Source of the DNA: Acidilutibacter cellobiosedens
Lineage (GTDB): Bacteria > Bacillota > Clostridia > Tissierellales > Acidilutibacteraceae
Length of the DNA: 64,000 nt
Direction of reading: 5' to 3'
NCBI RefSeq assembly: GCF_004103715.1
Contig: NZ_CP035282.1
Coordinates: forward strand, 982,673-1,046,672
Below, in pieces: positions 1-7,554 of the stretch (position 1 is the stretch's first letter; each line of letters begins with the position of its first letter). The notes below the pieces were generated by a model. It was not told where the DNA came from, made no database searches, and worked only from the letters and a program-made list of their open reading frames with translations. The position numbers and the translations under genes are program-made.

Positions 1-7
1 GAGTCTT

Positions 8-1327
8 ATGAGTGTAAGAGTAATTAAAATATTATCGGGAATTATTTTAATTATTTTCATGATATTTTGGAGTTATAATATGATTTTTAAGGATATAAAA
101 AGTTTAATTCCTGCTGAAGAAGAACTTTATTCCGGAATTATAAATATTGGGGATTTTCCCCGGTTAACTGCTGAGACAGGAAGTAAATACGGGTGGATTC
201 AGGAAAGAATAAAAAGATTTGAAAAAAGATATCCGGGAATATACATTGAATTTACTCCAATGGATGAAAAAGAAGGATATAGTAAAATGAAGGAAGAAAT
301 GGATAAAGGAAATTTTCCCGATATTATTCCGGTGAACAATATGTTTCCTTATTTTGATAAACTGCAGCCTTTAAACGGGTACTTTACGGAAGAAGAGTTG
401 GAAAGTTTGAGAATTCAGGCAACGAATGAAATTAAGGAAGAAAATGATTTTCTGTCTCTTCCCGTAATGCTTACTACTTATACTATGTATCTCAATTTAG
501 ATTTATTTAATGAAAGAGGGGTATCTCCTCCTCTGGACGGAAATTGGACCTATGAAGAATTTGTTGACGTTCTTAAAAAGCTCACTTATGATTCTGACGG
601 AGATGGAATAGTCGACAGATATGGTTTTTTATCATTTGTAGAAGAAGACAGCTATAATATTTGGGGAATGATTATCAGTGACGGAGCTCAAATAATTGAT
701 CCGAAAAGGGATAGATATGCTTTTTATGGGGAAAAATCTATGAAGGGGTTAGAAAAGGTAATGGACTTGAAAACCAAATATGAGGTAGCTCCGGGGCTGT
801 TCGGATATTTAGACGAAAGTGAATGTTGGGAAATGTTTACAAAGGAGAAGGCTATTGGGGTATATCCCGGAGGGAGCTGGCTGATTCCCACACTTCAAAG
901 ATTAAAGGATTCGGGAGAGGGATTTAACTTTGATATTGCAAATTATCCTATGGGGGATGAAAAGCTTCCGACCGTGCTAAGCAGCGGAATAATTTCTTAT
1001 GGAATAATGAAAGGGGAAGATGAGAAAAAAACGGATATGTGTGTAAGGTTCTTAAAGTATCTGTTAGAAGAAAGTTCTCAAAGATCATTGGAATCTATAG
1101 GAACATTTCCGGTAATAAGGGGAATAGAAGGGATGTATTCAGACGATATATATATGCAGAGAATAGAAGACAGTCTGTCTTATACAAGGTATATTCCAGT
1201 AAGTGAAGAATGGATTGGAATAGAGAAGGTAATACAGCAGGAAGTTAAGTTTGCAATACAGGGGTATAAAACTTCTTATGAGGCTATAGAGGATGCTAAA
1301 AATAGAGTGGAATTATTACTGCAATAA
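8..1327 (+). CDS. membrane-anchored extracellular solute-binding protein (family 1)
   Basis: 439 residues with the layout of family 1 ABC substrate-binding proteins, which capture sugars or oligosaccharides outside the cell for an importer. Residues 7-27 form one hydrophobic segment, but no lipobox cysteine follows, so the protein is probably held by an uncleaved N-terminal anchor rather than as a lipoprotein. The mature part has family hallmarks: a region around 'NWTYEEFVDVLKKLT', a calcium-loop-like 'DSDGDGIVDRYGF', and a late 'GGSWLIPTLQ' segment. The ATG at 8 is used, but the ribosome binding site falls at the window edge, so the start is uncertain. Permease genes are not in the window and the substrate cannot be told. 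Confidence 0.75.
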   Translation: MSVRVIKILSGIILIIFMIFWSYNMIFKDIKSLIPAEEELYSGIINIGDFPRLTAETGSKYGWIQERIKRFEKRYPGIYIEFTPMDEKEGYSKMKEEMDKGNFPDIIPVNNMFPYFDKLQPLNGYFTEEELESLRIQATNEIKEENDFLSLPVMLTTYTMYLNLDLFNERGVSPPLDGNWTYEEFVDVLKKLTYDSDGDGIVDRYGFLSFVEEDSYNIWGMIISDGAQIIDPKRDRYAFYGEKSMKGLEKVMDLKTKYEVAPGLFGYLDESECWEMFTKEKAIGVYPGGSWLIPTLQRLKDSGEGFNFDIANYPMGDEKLPTVLSSGIISYGIMKGEDEKKTDMCVRFLKYLLEESSQRSLESIGTFPVIRGIEGMYSDDIYMQRIEDSLSYTRYIPVSEEWIGIEKVIQQEVKFAIQGYKTSYEAIEDAKNRVELLLQ

Positions 1328-1374
1328 GGTATAATAATTAATATGAGATGAATATTGTTATAGGAGTGGTTTTC

Positions 1375-2286
1375 TTGTTGGAAAATATCAAAAATATTTT
1401 TAACGATGTTATAATTAAAGGAAGCGTGCTTATTGATGAACCGATGAAAGCTCATACTTCATTTAAAATAGGGGGACCGGCAGATTTAATGGTTATACCG
1501 GGAAATGAAGGAGAACTTTTAAATGCTGTAAACATATGCAGAAATAATAAAATTAACTTTTATATAATGGGAAATGGAACTAATTTGTTGGTGAGCGACA
1601 AGGGAATAAGGGGAGTAGTCATAAAGGTCGGAGATGGGTTAGGTGAGATAAGGATAGAAAACAATATTATTAAAGCGGGAGCCGGAGCATTGTTGAGTAC
1701 TGTAAGCAAGGTTGCCATGAAGAATTTACTTGAAGGGATGGAATTCGCAAGCGGGATTCCCGGGAGCATAGGCGGAGCCGTAATGATGAATGCGGGAGCT
1801 TATGGCGGTGAAATGAAAGATATAATAAGCCGAGTGAAATGCTTAAATGAAGATGGAGATATAGTATATTTTAACAGAGATGAGATGAATTTCAGGTATA
1901 GAAAAAGTCGAATAGGAGATGAAAATTTAATAGCATTGGAAGCAGAAATTGAACTTGATTGCGGAGATAAAGAAGAAATTGAAAAGAAAATGAATGAATT
2001 AAGAGACAGAAGAAATTTAAAACAACCTCTGAATGTTCCCAGCGGGGGAAGTACTTTCAAAAGGCCTGAAGGATTTTTTGCGGGGAAACTTATTGAAGAT
2101 TCGGGGCTTAGAGGTTTGAGATTCGGAGGAGCACAAGTTTCGGAAAAACACTGCGGATTTATTGTTAATATAGATAATGCAACATGTGAAGATGTTAAGA
2201 AATTAATAAGAATAGTACAGAAAGTTGTTCAAGATAATTTTGATCTTACATTAGAACCTGAGATAAAAATAATTGGAGAAGAGTAG
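1375..2286 (+). CDS. murB: UDP-N-acetylenolpyruvoylglucosamine reductase MurB
   Basis: FAD-dependent cytoplasmic reductase that converts UDP-GlcNAc-enolpyruvate to UDP-MurNAc, the second committed step of peptidoglycan precursor synthesis. The FAD-binding half shows 'HTSFKIGGPADL' and 'GNGTNLLVSDKG', followed by 'SGIPGSIGGAVMMNAGAYG'. The C-terminal half has the catalytic-serine motif 'PSGGSTFKRP' and 'GFIVN'. An in-frame ATG exists at 1348, but AGGAGTG at 1362-1368 lies 6 nt before TTG 1375, so TTG 1375 is preferred (about 303 residues). It is followed after 10 nt by the PHP gene, suggesting cotranscription with the rapZ-glmR group. Confidence 0.93.
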   Translation: MLENIKNIFNDVIIKGSVLIDEPMKAHTSFKIGGPADLMVIPGNEGELLNAVNICRNNKINFYIMGNGTNLLVSDKGIRGVVIKVGDGLGEIRIENNIIKAGAGALLSTVSKVAMKNLLEGMEFASGIPGSIGGAVMMNAGAYGGEMKDIISRVKCLNEDGDIVYFNRDEMNFRYRKSRIGDENLIALEAEIELDCGDKEEIEKKMNELRDRRNLKQPLNVPSGGSTFKRPEGFFAGKLIEDSGLRGLRFGGAQVSEKHCGFIVNIDNATCEDVKKLIRIVQKVVQDNFDLTLEPEIKIIGEE

Positions 2287-2296
2287 AGGACATTTT

Positions 2297-3031
2297 ATGA
2301 AAATATACGGAGACTATCATACTCATACTGTATTCAGTCATGGAAAAGGTACTATAAGAGAAAATGCGGAAGCAGGGATTAAAAAAGGACTTAAGGAAAT
2401 TGCCATAACAGATCATGGATTTAGGCATATATCTTATGGAGTAAAGCGAAAGAATATCAAGGTAATGAGAGAAGAAATAAATGCCTTGAATCGGGAATAT
2501 GAGGGAAGAATAAGAATATTGCTTGGAATAGAAGCAAACGTAATAGGATATGATGGGAAAATAGATGTAGATGATGAGATGCTGAGTTATCTTGATATTA
2601 TGCTTTTGGGATATCATTTTGGAGCAATCCCGTCTACATTTTCCGACGGAAACAAGTTATATTTTTTAAACCTTTTGGGGAAAATATCTTTATCAATTAG
2701 GGAGAAAATGGCAGAGCAAAATACGGAGGCTCTTATAAATGCTATGAATAGATATCCCGTAGATATTATTACTCATCCAGGCTCAAAAGTACCGGTGGAT
2801 ATTAAGCGGCTATCTCGTGCAGCTGCTGAGAGAGGAGTTTCTCTGGAAATAAATTCTCACCACAGTCAGCTTTCTGTGGAAAATATCAGAATTGCAATGG
2901 AAGAAGAAGTTACATTTTATATAAACAGTGATGCTCATATACCGAAAGATGTAGGAAATATTGATGAAGGTATAGAAAGAGCATTAAAAGCGGGATTACC
3001 TTTTGAGAGGATATTGAACATAAGAAAATAG
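2297..3031 (+). CDS. PHP-domain metal-dependent hydrolase/phosphatase
   Basis: About 244 residues. The PHP fold is shown by 'DYHTHTVFSHG' at the start (metal-binding HxH), 'ITDHG' near residue 43, 'GIEANV', a late 'ITHPG', 'EINSHH' and 'NSDAH' near the end. These match the metal ligands of the PHP family, such as histidinol-phosphatase-like and YcdX-like enzymes. No histidine-pathway neighbours are present, so the substrate is open. The ATG at 2297 is preferred over the upstream TTG 2273 because AGAGGA lies just before it and the HxH motif then sits at the usual distance from the N terminus. It is probably part of the murB-rapZ transcript. Confidence 0.85.
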   Translation: MKIYGDYHTHTVFSHGKGTIRENAEAGIKKGLKEIAITDHGFRHISYGVKRKNIKVMREEINALNREYEGRIRILLGIEANVIGYDGKIDVDDEMLSYLDIMLLGYHFGAIPSTFSDGNKLYFLNLLGKISLSIREKMAEQNTEALINAMNRYPVDIITHPGSKVPVDIKRLSRAAAERGVSLEINSHHSQLSVENIRIAMEEEVTFYINSDAHIPKDVGNIDEGIERALKAGLPFERILNIRK

Positions 3032-3048
3032 AAAAGAGGTGAAGAAAT

Positions 3049-3906
3049 ATGACGATGGAATTTTTGATAATAACAGGCCTTTCCGGCTCAGGAAAAAGCC
3101 AGGCTATGAAAGCCATGGAGGATATTGGTTATTATTGTATGGACAACCTTCCGCCTCAACTTCTTCCTAAATTTGCGGAATTATGTTATCAGTCTAAGAG
3201 TAATATACAAAAAGTAGCGGTAGTTGTTGATATCAGAGGAGGAATATTTTTTGATGATTTATTTGAGAGCCTTAATACACTGAAAATTCAAGGGTTTAAA
3301 TACAGAATTTTGTTTTTGGATACGGCAGACAGTGAATTGGTAAAAAGATATAAGGAATTGAGACGTCCTCATCCTTTAAGTCCTACGGGAAGAATAATAG
3401 ATGGAATTTCTAAGGAGAGGGAACTTTTTAGGGAAGTTAAAAGGAGGGCTGACTATATTATTGATACCACCAATTTAACTATTGGTATGCTTAAGAGGGA
3501 AATAGAAACCATATTTCTTGAAGGAAAAGAATCTAAAAAGCTTACAATTTTGGTAGTTTCTTTCGGATTTAAGCATGGTATATTGCTGGATGCGGATTTG
3601 GTCTTTGACGTGAGATTTCTTCCCAATCCTTATTATATTCCGGAGCTTAAGAACTTTACAGGAAATGATGATAATGTAAGGGATTATGTACTGAAGTGGG
3701 AACAGACAAAAATTTTTATTGAAAAGTTGAAAGATATGCTTGACTTTCTCATACCATATTATATAAAGGAAGGAAAAACTCAATTGGTGATTGGAATCGG
3801 ATGTACCGGCGGGGTCCATCGCTCGGTGTCCATTGCCAATGTTATATACAAAGAATTAAAAGAAAAAGGAAACAGAATTATTTTGCGCCATAGGGATTTA
3901 AAGTAA
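3049..3906 (+). CDS. rapZ: RapZ/YvcJ nucleotide-binding protein
   Basis: 285 residues, the usual family length. The N-terminal P-loop '[10 protein letters not shown]' binds ATP/GTP. The C-terminal half has the strongly conserved 'FGFKHG', '[10 protein letters not shown]' and '[13 protein letters not shown]' motifs that define RapZ. In E. coli RapZ is an RNA adaptor controlling glmS through GlmZ. In Firmicutes the orthologue YvcJ is encoded next to glmR and has roles tied to cell-wall precursor supply and competence. AGAGGTGA precedes the ATG at 3049, and a second ATG lies 6 nt later. It is 18 nt from glmR, as in the conserved operon. Confidence 0.95.
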   Translation: MTMEFLIITGLSGSGKSQAMKAMEDIGYYCMDNLPPQLLPKFAELCYQSKSNIQKVAVVVDIRGGIFFDDLFESLNTLKIQGFKYRILFLDTADSELVKRYKELRRPHPLSPTGRIIDGISKERELFREVKRRADYIIDTTNLTIGMLKREIETIFLEGKESKKLTILVVSFGFKHGILLDADLVFDVRFLPNPYYIPELKNFTGNDDNVRDYVLKWEQTKIFIEKLKDMLDFLIPYYIKEGKTQLVIGIGCTGGVHRSVSIANVIYKELKEKGNRIILRHRDLK

Positions 3907-3924
3907 GGGGGAAGATATATAGGT

Positions 3925-4953
3925 ATGAATACTGGAAAATCGGTAAGAAAAAAATTTTTGTCCAAGGGACCTAAAATTGTGGCTATAGGAGGAGGAACGG
4001 GACTTTCCATATTATTAAGAGGAATGAAAGAATATACATCTAATATAACCGCTATAGTAACGGTAGCAGATGACGGGGGAGGTTCTGGAATATTAAGAGA
4101 AGATTTGGATATGCTTCCTCCGGGAGATATAAGAAGTTGTATTCTGGCTCTTGCAAATACGGAACCGACAATGGCAAGATTATTACAGTACAGGTTTAAA
4201 GAAGGAAGTCTCAAGGGACAGAATTTCGGGAATCTTTTTATTGCTGCAATGAATGAAATATATGGAAGTTTTGAAGTAGCAGTGAGGGAAACCTGTAATG
4301 TTTTGGCGGTAACCGGAAAGGTTCTGCCGGTAACTCTGGAAAAGGTAAAGCTTCATGCGGTTCTTAAAAACGGGGAAAAAGTTCACGGGGAGTCAAATAT
4401 TCCTTTGATAAATAAAGCAATGTCCAGCCAAATTGACCATGTATATATAGAACCGGAAATCAGTTTTCCCATGAAAGAAGCTATTGATGCTATAGAAGAA
4501 GCGGATGCTATTGTACTGGGACCCGGAAGTTTATATACCAGTGTTATACCGAATCTTTTAATAAAGGATATGGCCGATACCATATCGGCTGCAGATGGAA
4601 TTAAAATTTATATTTCTAATGTAATGACTCAGCCTGGAGAAACTGACGGATATTCCTTATGGGATCATGTAAATGCAATAATTTACCATAGCAGAGAGGA
4701 TTTAATAGATTATGTAATTGCAAATGTAGAAGAGATACCTGAAGAGACTCTCAAAAAATACAGTGAAGATGGGGCTACTCCTGTAATTTTTTCAAAGGAG
4801 GATGAAGAAAAGTTGAATTCCATAGGAATTGGGATAATAAAGGAAAATCTTATTGATATAAAGAAAAATTATATTCGCCATGACAGCATAAAATTATGTG
4901 AAATAATTACAAGAATGGCAAAAGAAAAGAGAGCGAAAAAGGCTTTTGATTAG
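3925..4953 (+). CDS. glmR: GlmR/YvcK UDP-sugar-binding gluconeogenesis factor
   Basis: 342 residues of the CofD-like/YvcK family. Recognised by 'KIVAIGGGTGLSILLRGMK', 'TVADDGGGSGILR', 'LPPGDIRSC', 'LGPGSLYTSVIPNLL' and 'SNVMTQPGET'. In Bacillus the protein binds UDP-GlcNAc and stimulates GlmS, supporting wall synthesis during growth on gluconeogenic carbon. AAGGGGGAAG precedes the ATG at 3925. The usual next gene, whiA, is displaced here by a convergent gene and a Nudix gene, so the canonical rapZ-glmR-whiA operon is split. The gene ends only 8 nt from the convergent neighbour. Confidence 0.95.
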   Translation: MNTGKSVRKKFLSKGPKIVAIGGGTGLSILLRGMKEYTSNITAIVTVADDGGGSGILREDLDMLPPGDIRSCILALANTEPTMARLLQYRFKEGSLKGQNFGNLFIAAMNEIYGSFEVAVRETCNVLAVTGKVLPVTLEKVKLHAVLKNGEKVHGESNIPLINKAMSSQIDHVYIEPEISFPMKEAIDAIEEADAIVLGPGSLYTSVIPNLLIKDMADTISAADGIKIYISNVMTQPGETDGYSLWDHVNAIIYHSREDLIDYVIANVEEIPEETLKKYSEDGATPVIFSKEDEEKLNSIGIGIIKENLIDIKKNYIRHDSIKLCEIITRMAKEKRAKKAFD

Positions 4954-4961
4954 ATTTTAAT

Positions 4962-5489
4962 TTAATGTTTTCTGCTTTTTTCATTGATCATCTTTGATAT
5001 GAGATTTCCGGCGGATTTTTTAGTTAAATTTTCATAGGCGATGTTCATATTCAGTTCATCGGATAATTTTTTAATTGTGTCAATCTGCCTTTTTGTGGGC
5101 AATTCATCGATAAAATCCGTAACCTCTTTTTTATCTTCCGAGGGAACATCTTCATTAAACAATATTTCTTCAAAAGCGGTCATTCCTATATTTGTTAAAT
5201 CTCTTAAAGCTCTTGCTTTCGCCCTGGTAGAAGCTATTCTGATTAGATGAGGTACTAAGTTAGAATTTACCGATTGAGGATTAGCATCTCCTATGTCTGT
5301 AAATTTTTCTTTATCTGTAAATGCGGTAGCTTTACAAATAGCAGTATAATTATTTTCCTTCTGTGGAAATTGAATTAATTCCACATCCATGGATTTTAAA
5401 TTTTTTTGGTGAGCCAGGTCTAAAAGGCCTTCATAAGTTACAAAATTTTTTCCGTTAATATTTATTATGAATTTTTCATTTATATTCAT
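4962..5489 (-). CDS. conserved protein of unknown function with a Rad52-like TRAKARALRD motif
   Basis: 175 residues, on the opposite strand to its neighbours. A central block reads 'FTDIGDANPQSVNSNLVPHL' followed by 'IRIASTRAKARALRDLTNIG'. This GDA-P...TRAKARALRD pattern occurs in small bacterial and phage proteins and resembles single-strand-annealing (Rad52-type) proteins, but I cannot establish homology from sequence reading alone. The C terminus has a separate helical segment beginning 'LPTKRQIDTIKKL' and ending 'KKSAGNLISKMI'. GAGG lies directly before an upstream ATG and 9 nt before the ATG at 5489, so 5489 is preferred. Function unknown; a role in recombination or repair is only a suggestion. 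Confidence 0.6.
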   Translation of the reverse strand: MNINEKFIININGKNFVTYEGLLDLAHQKNLKSMDVELIQFPQKENNYTAICKATAFTDKEKFTDIGDANPQSVNSNLVPHLIRIASTRAKARALRDLTNIGMTAFEEILFNEDVPSEDKKEVTDFIDELPTKRQIDTIKKLSDELNMNIAYENLTKKSAGNLISKMINEKSRKH

Positions 5490-5570
5490 TATTATCATCC
5501 TCTATAAAATATTTAGGTTTTAAGATACCTATAAACTAAACTGTAAAATCAATTAAATTAATAAAATTTG

Positions 5571-5598
5571 TTGACTTATCGTAAAAATCCTTTATAAT
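5571..5598 (+). promoter_or_regulatory. sigma-A type promoter upstream of the Nudix gene
   Basis: TTGACT (5571-5576), a 16-nt spacer and a perfect TATAAT (5593-5598). It would drive the Nudix-whiA-HPr unit and leave an unusually long leader of about 190 nt. The leader is very AT-rich and holds a micro-ORF at 5639-5674. Confidence 0.6.
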
Positions 5599-5638
5599 AT
5601 ATTGTTATAAAATTTATTTAAAATAAACCAAGGAACTT

Positions 5639-5674
5639 ATGACAAATGGACCATTATATGATAAACTTAAATAA
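5639..5674 (+). other. possible 11-codon leader micro-ORF
   Basis: ATG followed by ten sense codons and TAA (MTNGPLYDKLK), preceded by AAGGA with a short 4-nt gap. It lies in the long leader between a good promoter and the Nudix gene. It may be a translated leader peptide, or a chance ORF in AT-rich DNA. No hairpin pair typical of attenuation was seen around it. Confidence 0.25.
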
Positions 5675-5799
5675 AAAATAACTGAGTGCTTTAATTTGTT
5701 AAAATATTTTGTTAAAATTATTTTTTTTATAGTTTAATTAATTTAAATGATATCATTGCAATTTATCTTTATTTATATATAGAATTAGGAGTGAAGAAT

Positions 5800-6207
5800 A
5801 TGTTGCAGGAGATAAGTGCTGGAGGTGTAGTAGTGTTTAGCAATACTATTCTTCTTTTAAAAAAATTCAATGGCGATTGGGTATTGCCTAAAGGGAGAAT
5901 TGAAAAATCAGAAAAGATAGGAGATACGGCTTTAAGAGAAGTATTTGAAGAAGGTGGGGTAAAGGCACAAATACTAAAGTATATTGGAAAAGTAAGTTAT
6001 AAATTTAGCAATGTACGAGAAGATGAAATTATTTATAAAACCGTCCATTGGTATCTTATGACTACGAAGAGTATGGAGTGCGTTCCGCAGAAAAGTGAGG
6101 GATTTGCTGAAGCGGCTTTCGTTTATATGGGCCGGGTTCCGGACATAATTAAATATAAAGATGAAAGAAATATTGTTTTAAAAGCAATATCTTTGATTAA
6201 TGTATAG
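5800..6207 (+). CDS. Nudix hydrolase
   Basis: About 135 residues. A textbook Nudix box Gx5Ex7REUxEExGU is present as 'GRIEKSEKIGDTALREVFEE' followed by GGV (about residues 32-54), so the protein hydrolyses a nucleoside diphosphate linked to another moiety, with divalent metal. The substrate is not predictable. AGGAG at 5787-5791 is 8 nt before ATG 5800, so this start is chosen over the in-frame GTG 5791. A Nudix gene (yvcI) also neighbours rapZ-glmR-whiA in Bacillus. Here it lies between glmR and whiA, and whiA starts 16 nt after its stop. Confidence 0.88.
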   Translation: MLQEISAGGVVVFSNTILLLKKFNGDWVLPKGRIEKSEKIGDTALREVFEEGGVKAQILKYIGKVSYKFSNVREDEIIYKTVHWYLMTTKSMECVPQKSEGFAEAAFVYMGRVPDIIKYKDERNIVLKAISLINV

Positions 6208-6222
6208 ATGGGGGAGATGAAT

Positions 6223-7182
6223 ATGTCTTTTTCCACGCTGACAAAGAATGAACTTTCAAGAATTCCTATTAAAAATAACTGTTGCATGAAGGCAGAATTA
6301 GCTTCTCTTTTGAAGACCAATGGATCAATTCAAATAAATGGCAGAAAAAAAATACATTTAAAATTGATAACTGAAAATGCCGCTATTGCGAGAAGGATAT
6401 TTACATTATTGAAAACGTTATATAATAGTGAAATTGAAGTAATGGTAAGAAAAAACAGGCAGCTTAAAAAGAATAACAGTTATTTCATAGTAATTTCAAA
6501 TAGTCAGCAGACGATAGAAATATTAAAGGACTTAGGATTGATAGAAGATATTTTATCAAAAAATTGTTTGACCACTTATAAAATACCGAAAAAATTAGTA
6601 GAAAAGAGGTGCTGTAAGAGGGCCTATATCAGAGGGGCTTTTTTAGGGGGTGGTTCTATTAGTAATCCGGAAAAAACATATCATTTAGAGTTTGTTGTAA
6701 ATTCTCTGGAACATGCTGAAGGACTTTCCCGTTTAATTAACAGTTTTTCTTTAAATTCCAAAATTGTCTTAAGAAAAGAGAATTATGTTGTATATTTAAA
6801 AGAAGGAGAACAGATAGTGGATCTCCTGAATATAATGGGTGCACACTCTGCCTTGCTGGATTTGGAAAATATCAGGGTGATTAAAGAAGTGCGAAATAAT
6901 ATTAACAGAATAGTGAATTGTGAGACTGCTAATCTGGGAAAAACTATAGATGCTTCTTTAAGGCAAATTGAAAATATAGAATATATTAAAAGTACCATTG
7001 GATTAAATAAAATTCCTAAAAGTCTTTCCGATTTGGCATATGTGAGATTGAGCCATAAAGATTCAAGCCTTAAAGAATTGGGAAAGATGCTTGATCCTCC
7101 GGTAGGTAAATCCGGAGTCAATCATCGGTTTAGAAAAATAGAAAATATTGCAGAAGATATCAAAAGAGAAAGGAGAAATTAG
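6223..7182 (+). CDS. whiA: WhiA-family DNA-binding protein
   Basis: 319 residues. It combines an N-terminal LAGLIDADG-like fold (seen as 'KAELASLLKTNGSI' and 'KRAYIRGAFLGGGSISNPEK') with a C-terminal WhiA helix-turn-helix ('SLSDLAYVRLSHKDSSLKEL', then GKM..PPVGKSGVNHRF). In streptomycetes WhiA activates sporulation cell-division genes; in Firmicutes it affects division and chromosome organisation. GGGGAG lies 6 nt before ATG 6223, which is preferred to the ATG at 6217. HPr starts just after its stop codon, so the two are translationally close. Confidence 0.95.
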   Translation: MSFSTLTKNELSRIPIKNNCCMKAELASLLKTNGSIQINGRKKIHLKLITENAAIARRIFTLLKTLYNSEIEVMVRKNRQLKKNNSYFIVISNSQQTIEILKDLGLIEDILSKNCLTTYKIPKKLVEKRCCKRAYIRGAFLGGGSISNPEKTYHLEFVVNSLEHAEGLSRLINSFSLNSKIVLRKENYVVYLKEGEQIVDLLNIMGAHSALLDLENIRVIKEVRNNINRIVNCETANLGKTIDASLRQIENIEYIKSTIGLNKIPKSLSDLAYVRLSHKDSSLKELGKMLDPPVGKSGVNHRFRKIENIAEDIKRERRN

Positions 7183-7183
7183 A

Positions 7184-7450
7184 ATGTATTCAAAGAAGGT
7201 TATTATAAATAATGAGGTTGGGCTCCATGCAAGACCTGCAGCGCTGTTTGTTCGAGTTGCAAATAAGTTTTTAAGTCAGATAAATATTGAATCAAAAGGC
7301 AGAAAAGTAAACGGCAAGAGTATAATGGGAGTGATGTCCTTAGGAGCATTCCAGGGAGAGGAGATAATTATTACAGCCAGAGGAGAGGATGAAAAAGAAG
7401 CTGTTGAAGCTTTGGTAGAATTGCTTTCAAAGAAGTTGGAAGATATATAG
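7184..7450 (+). CDS. ptsH: phosphocarrier protein HPr
   Basis: 88 residues, exactly HPr length. The phosphotransfer histidine is His15 in 'GLHARPA', and the HPr kinase site is Ser46 in 'KSIMGVMSLG'. It can therefore act both as the PTS phosphocarrier and as the P-Ser-HPr corepressor of CcpA. Retention of His15 argues against the Crh paralogue found at this position in Bacillus. AGGAG at about 7171 precedes ATG 7184. The whiA stop is immediately upstream and a strong terminator overlaps its own stop codon. Confidence 0.95.
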   Translation: MYSKKVIINNEVGLHARPAALFVRVANKFLSQINIESKGRKVNGKSIMGVMSLGAFQGEEIIITARGEDEKEAVEALVELLSKKLEDI

Positions 7451-7474
7451 AGTAGGGTATCCTACTCTTTTTAT
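7449..7474 (+). terminator. Rho-independent terminator after HPr
   Basis: Perfect 8-bp stem AGAGTAGG / CCTACTCT with a 4-nt loop (7449-7468), then TTTTTATT. The left arm overlaps the ptsH stop codon. It closes the Nudix-whiA-HPr unit. Confidence 0.88.
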
Positions 7475-7554
7475 TAGCATAGAAATTTTTTCTACATGTT
7501 ATATGTTTATATGTTAAAATATAATTAATAAAATTGTTGGAAAGGATAATAGAT

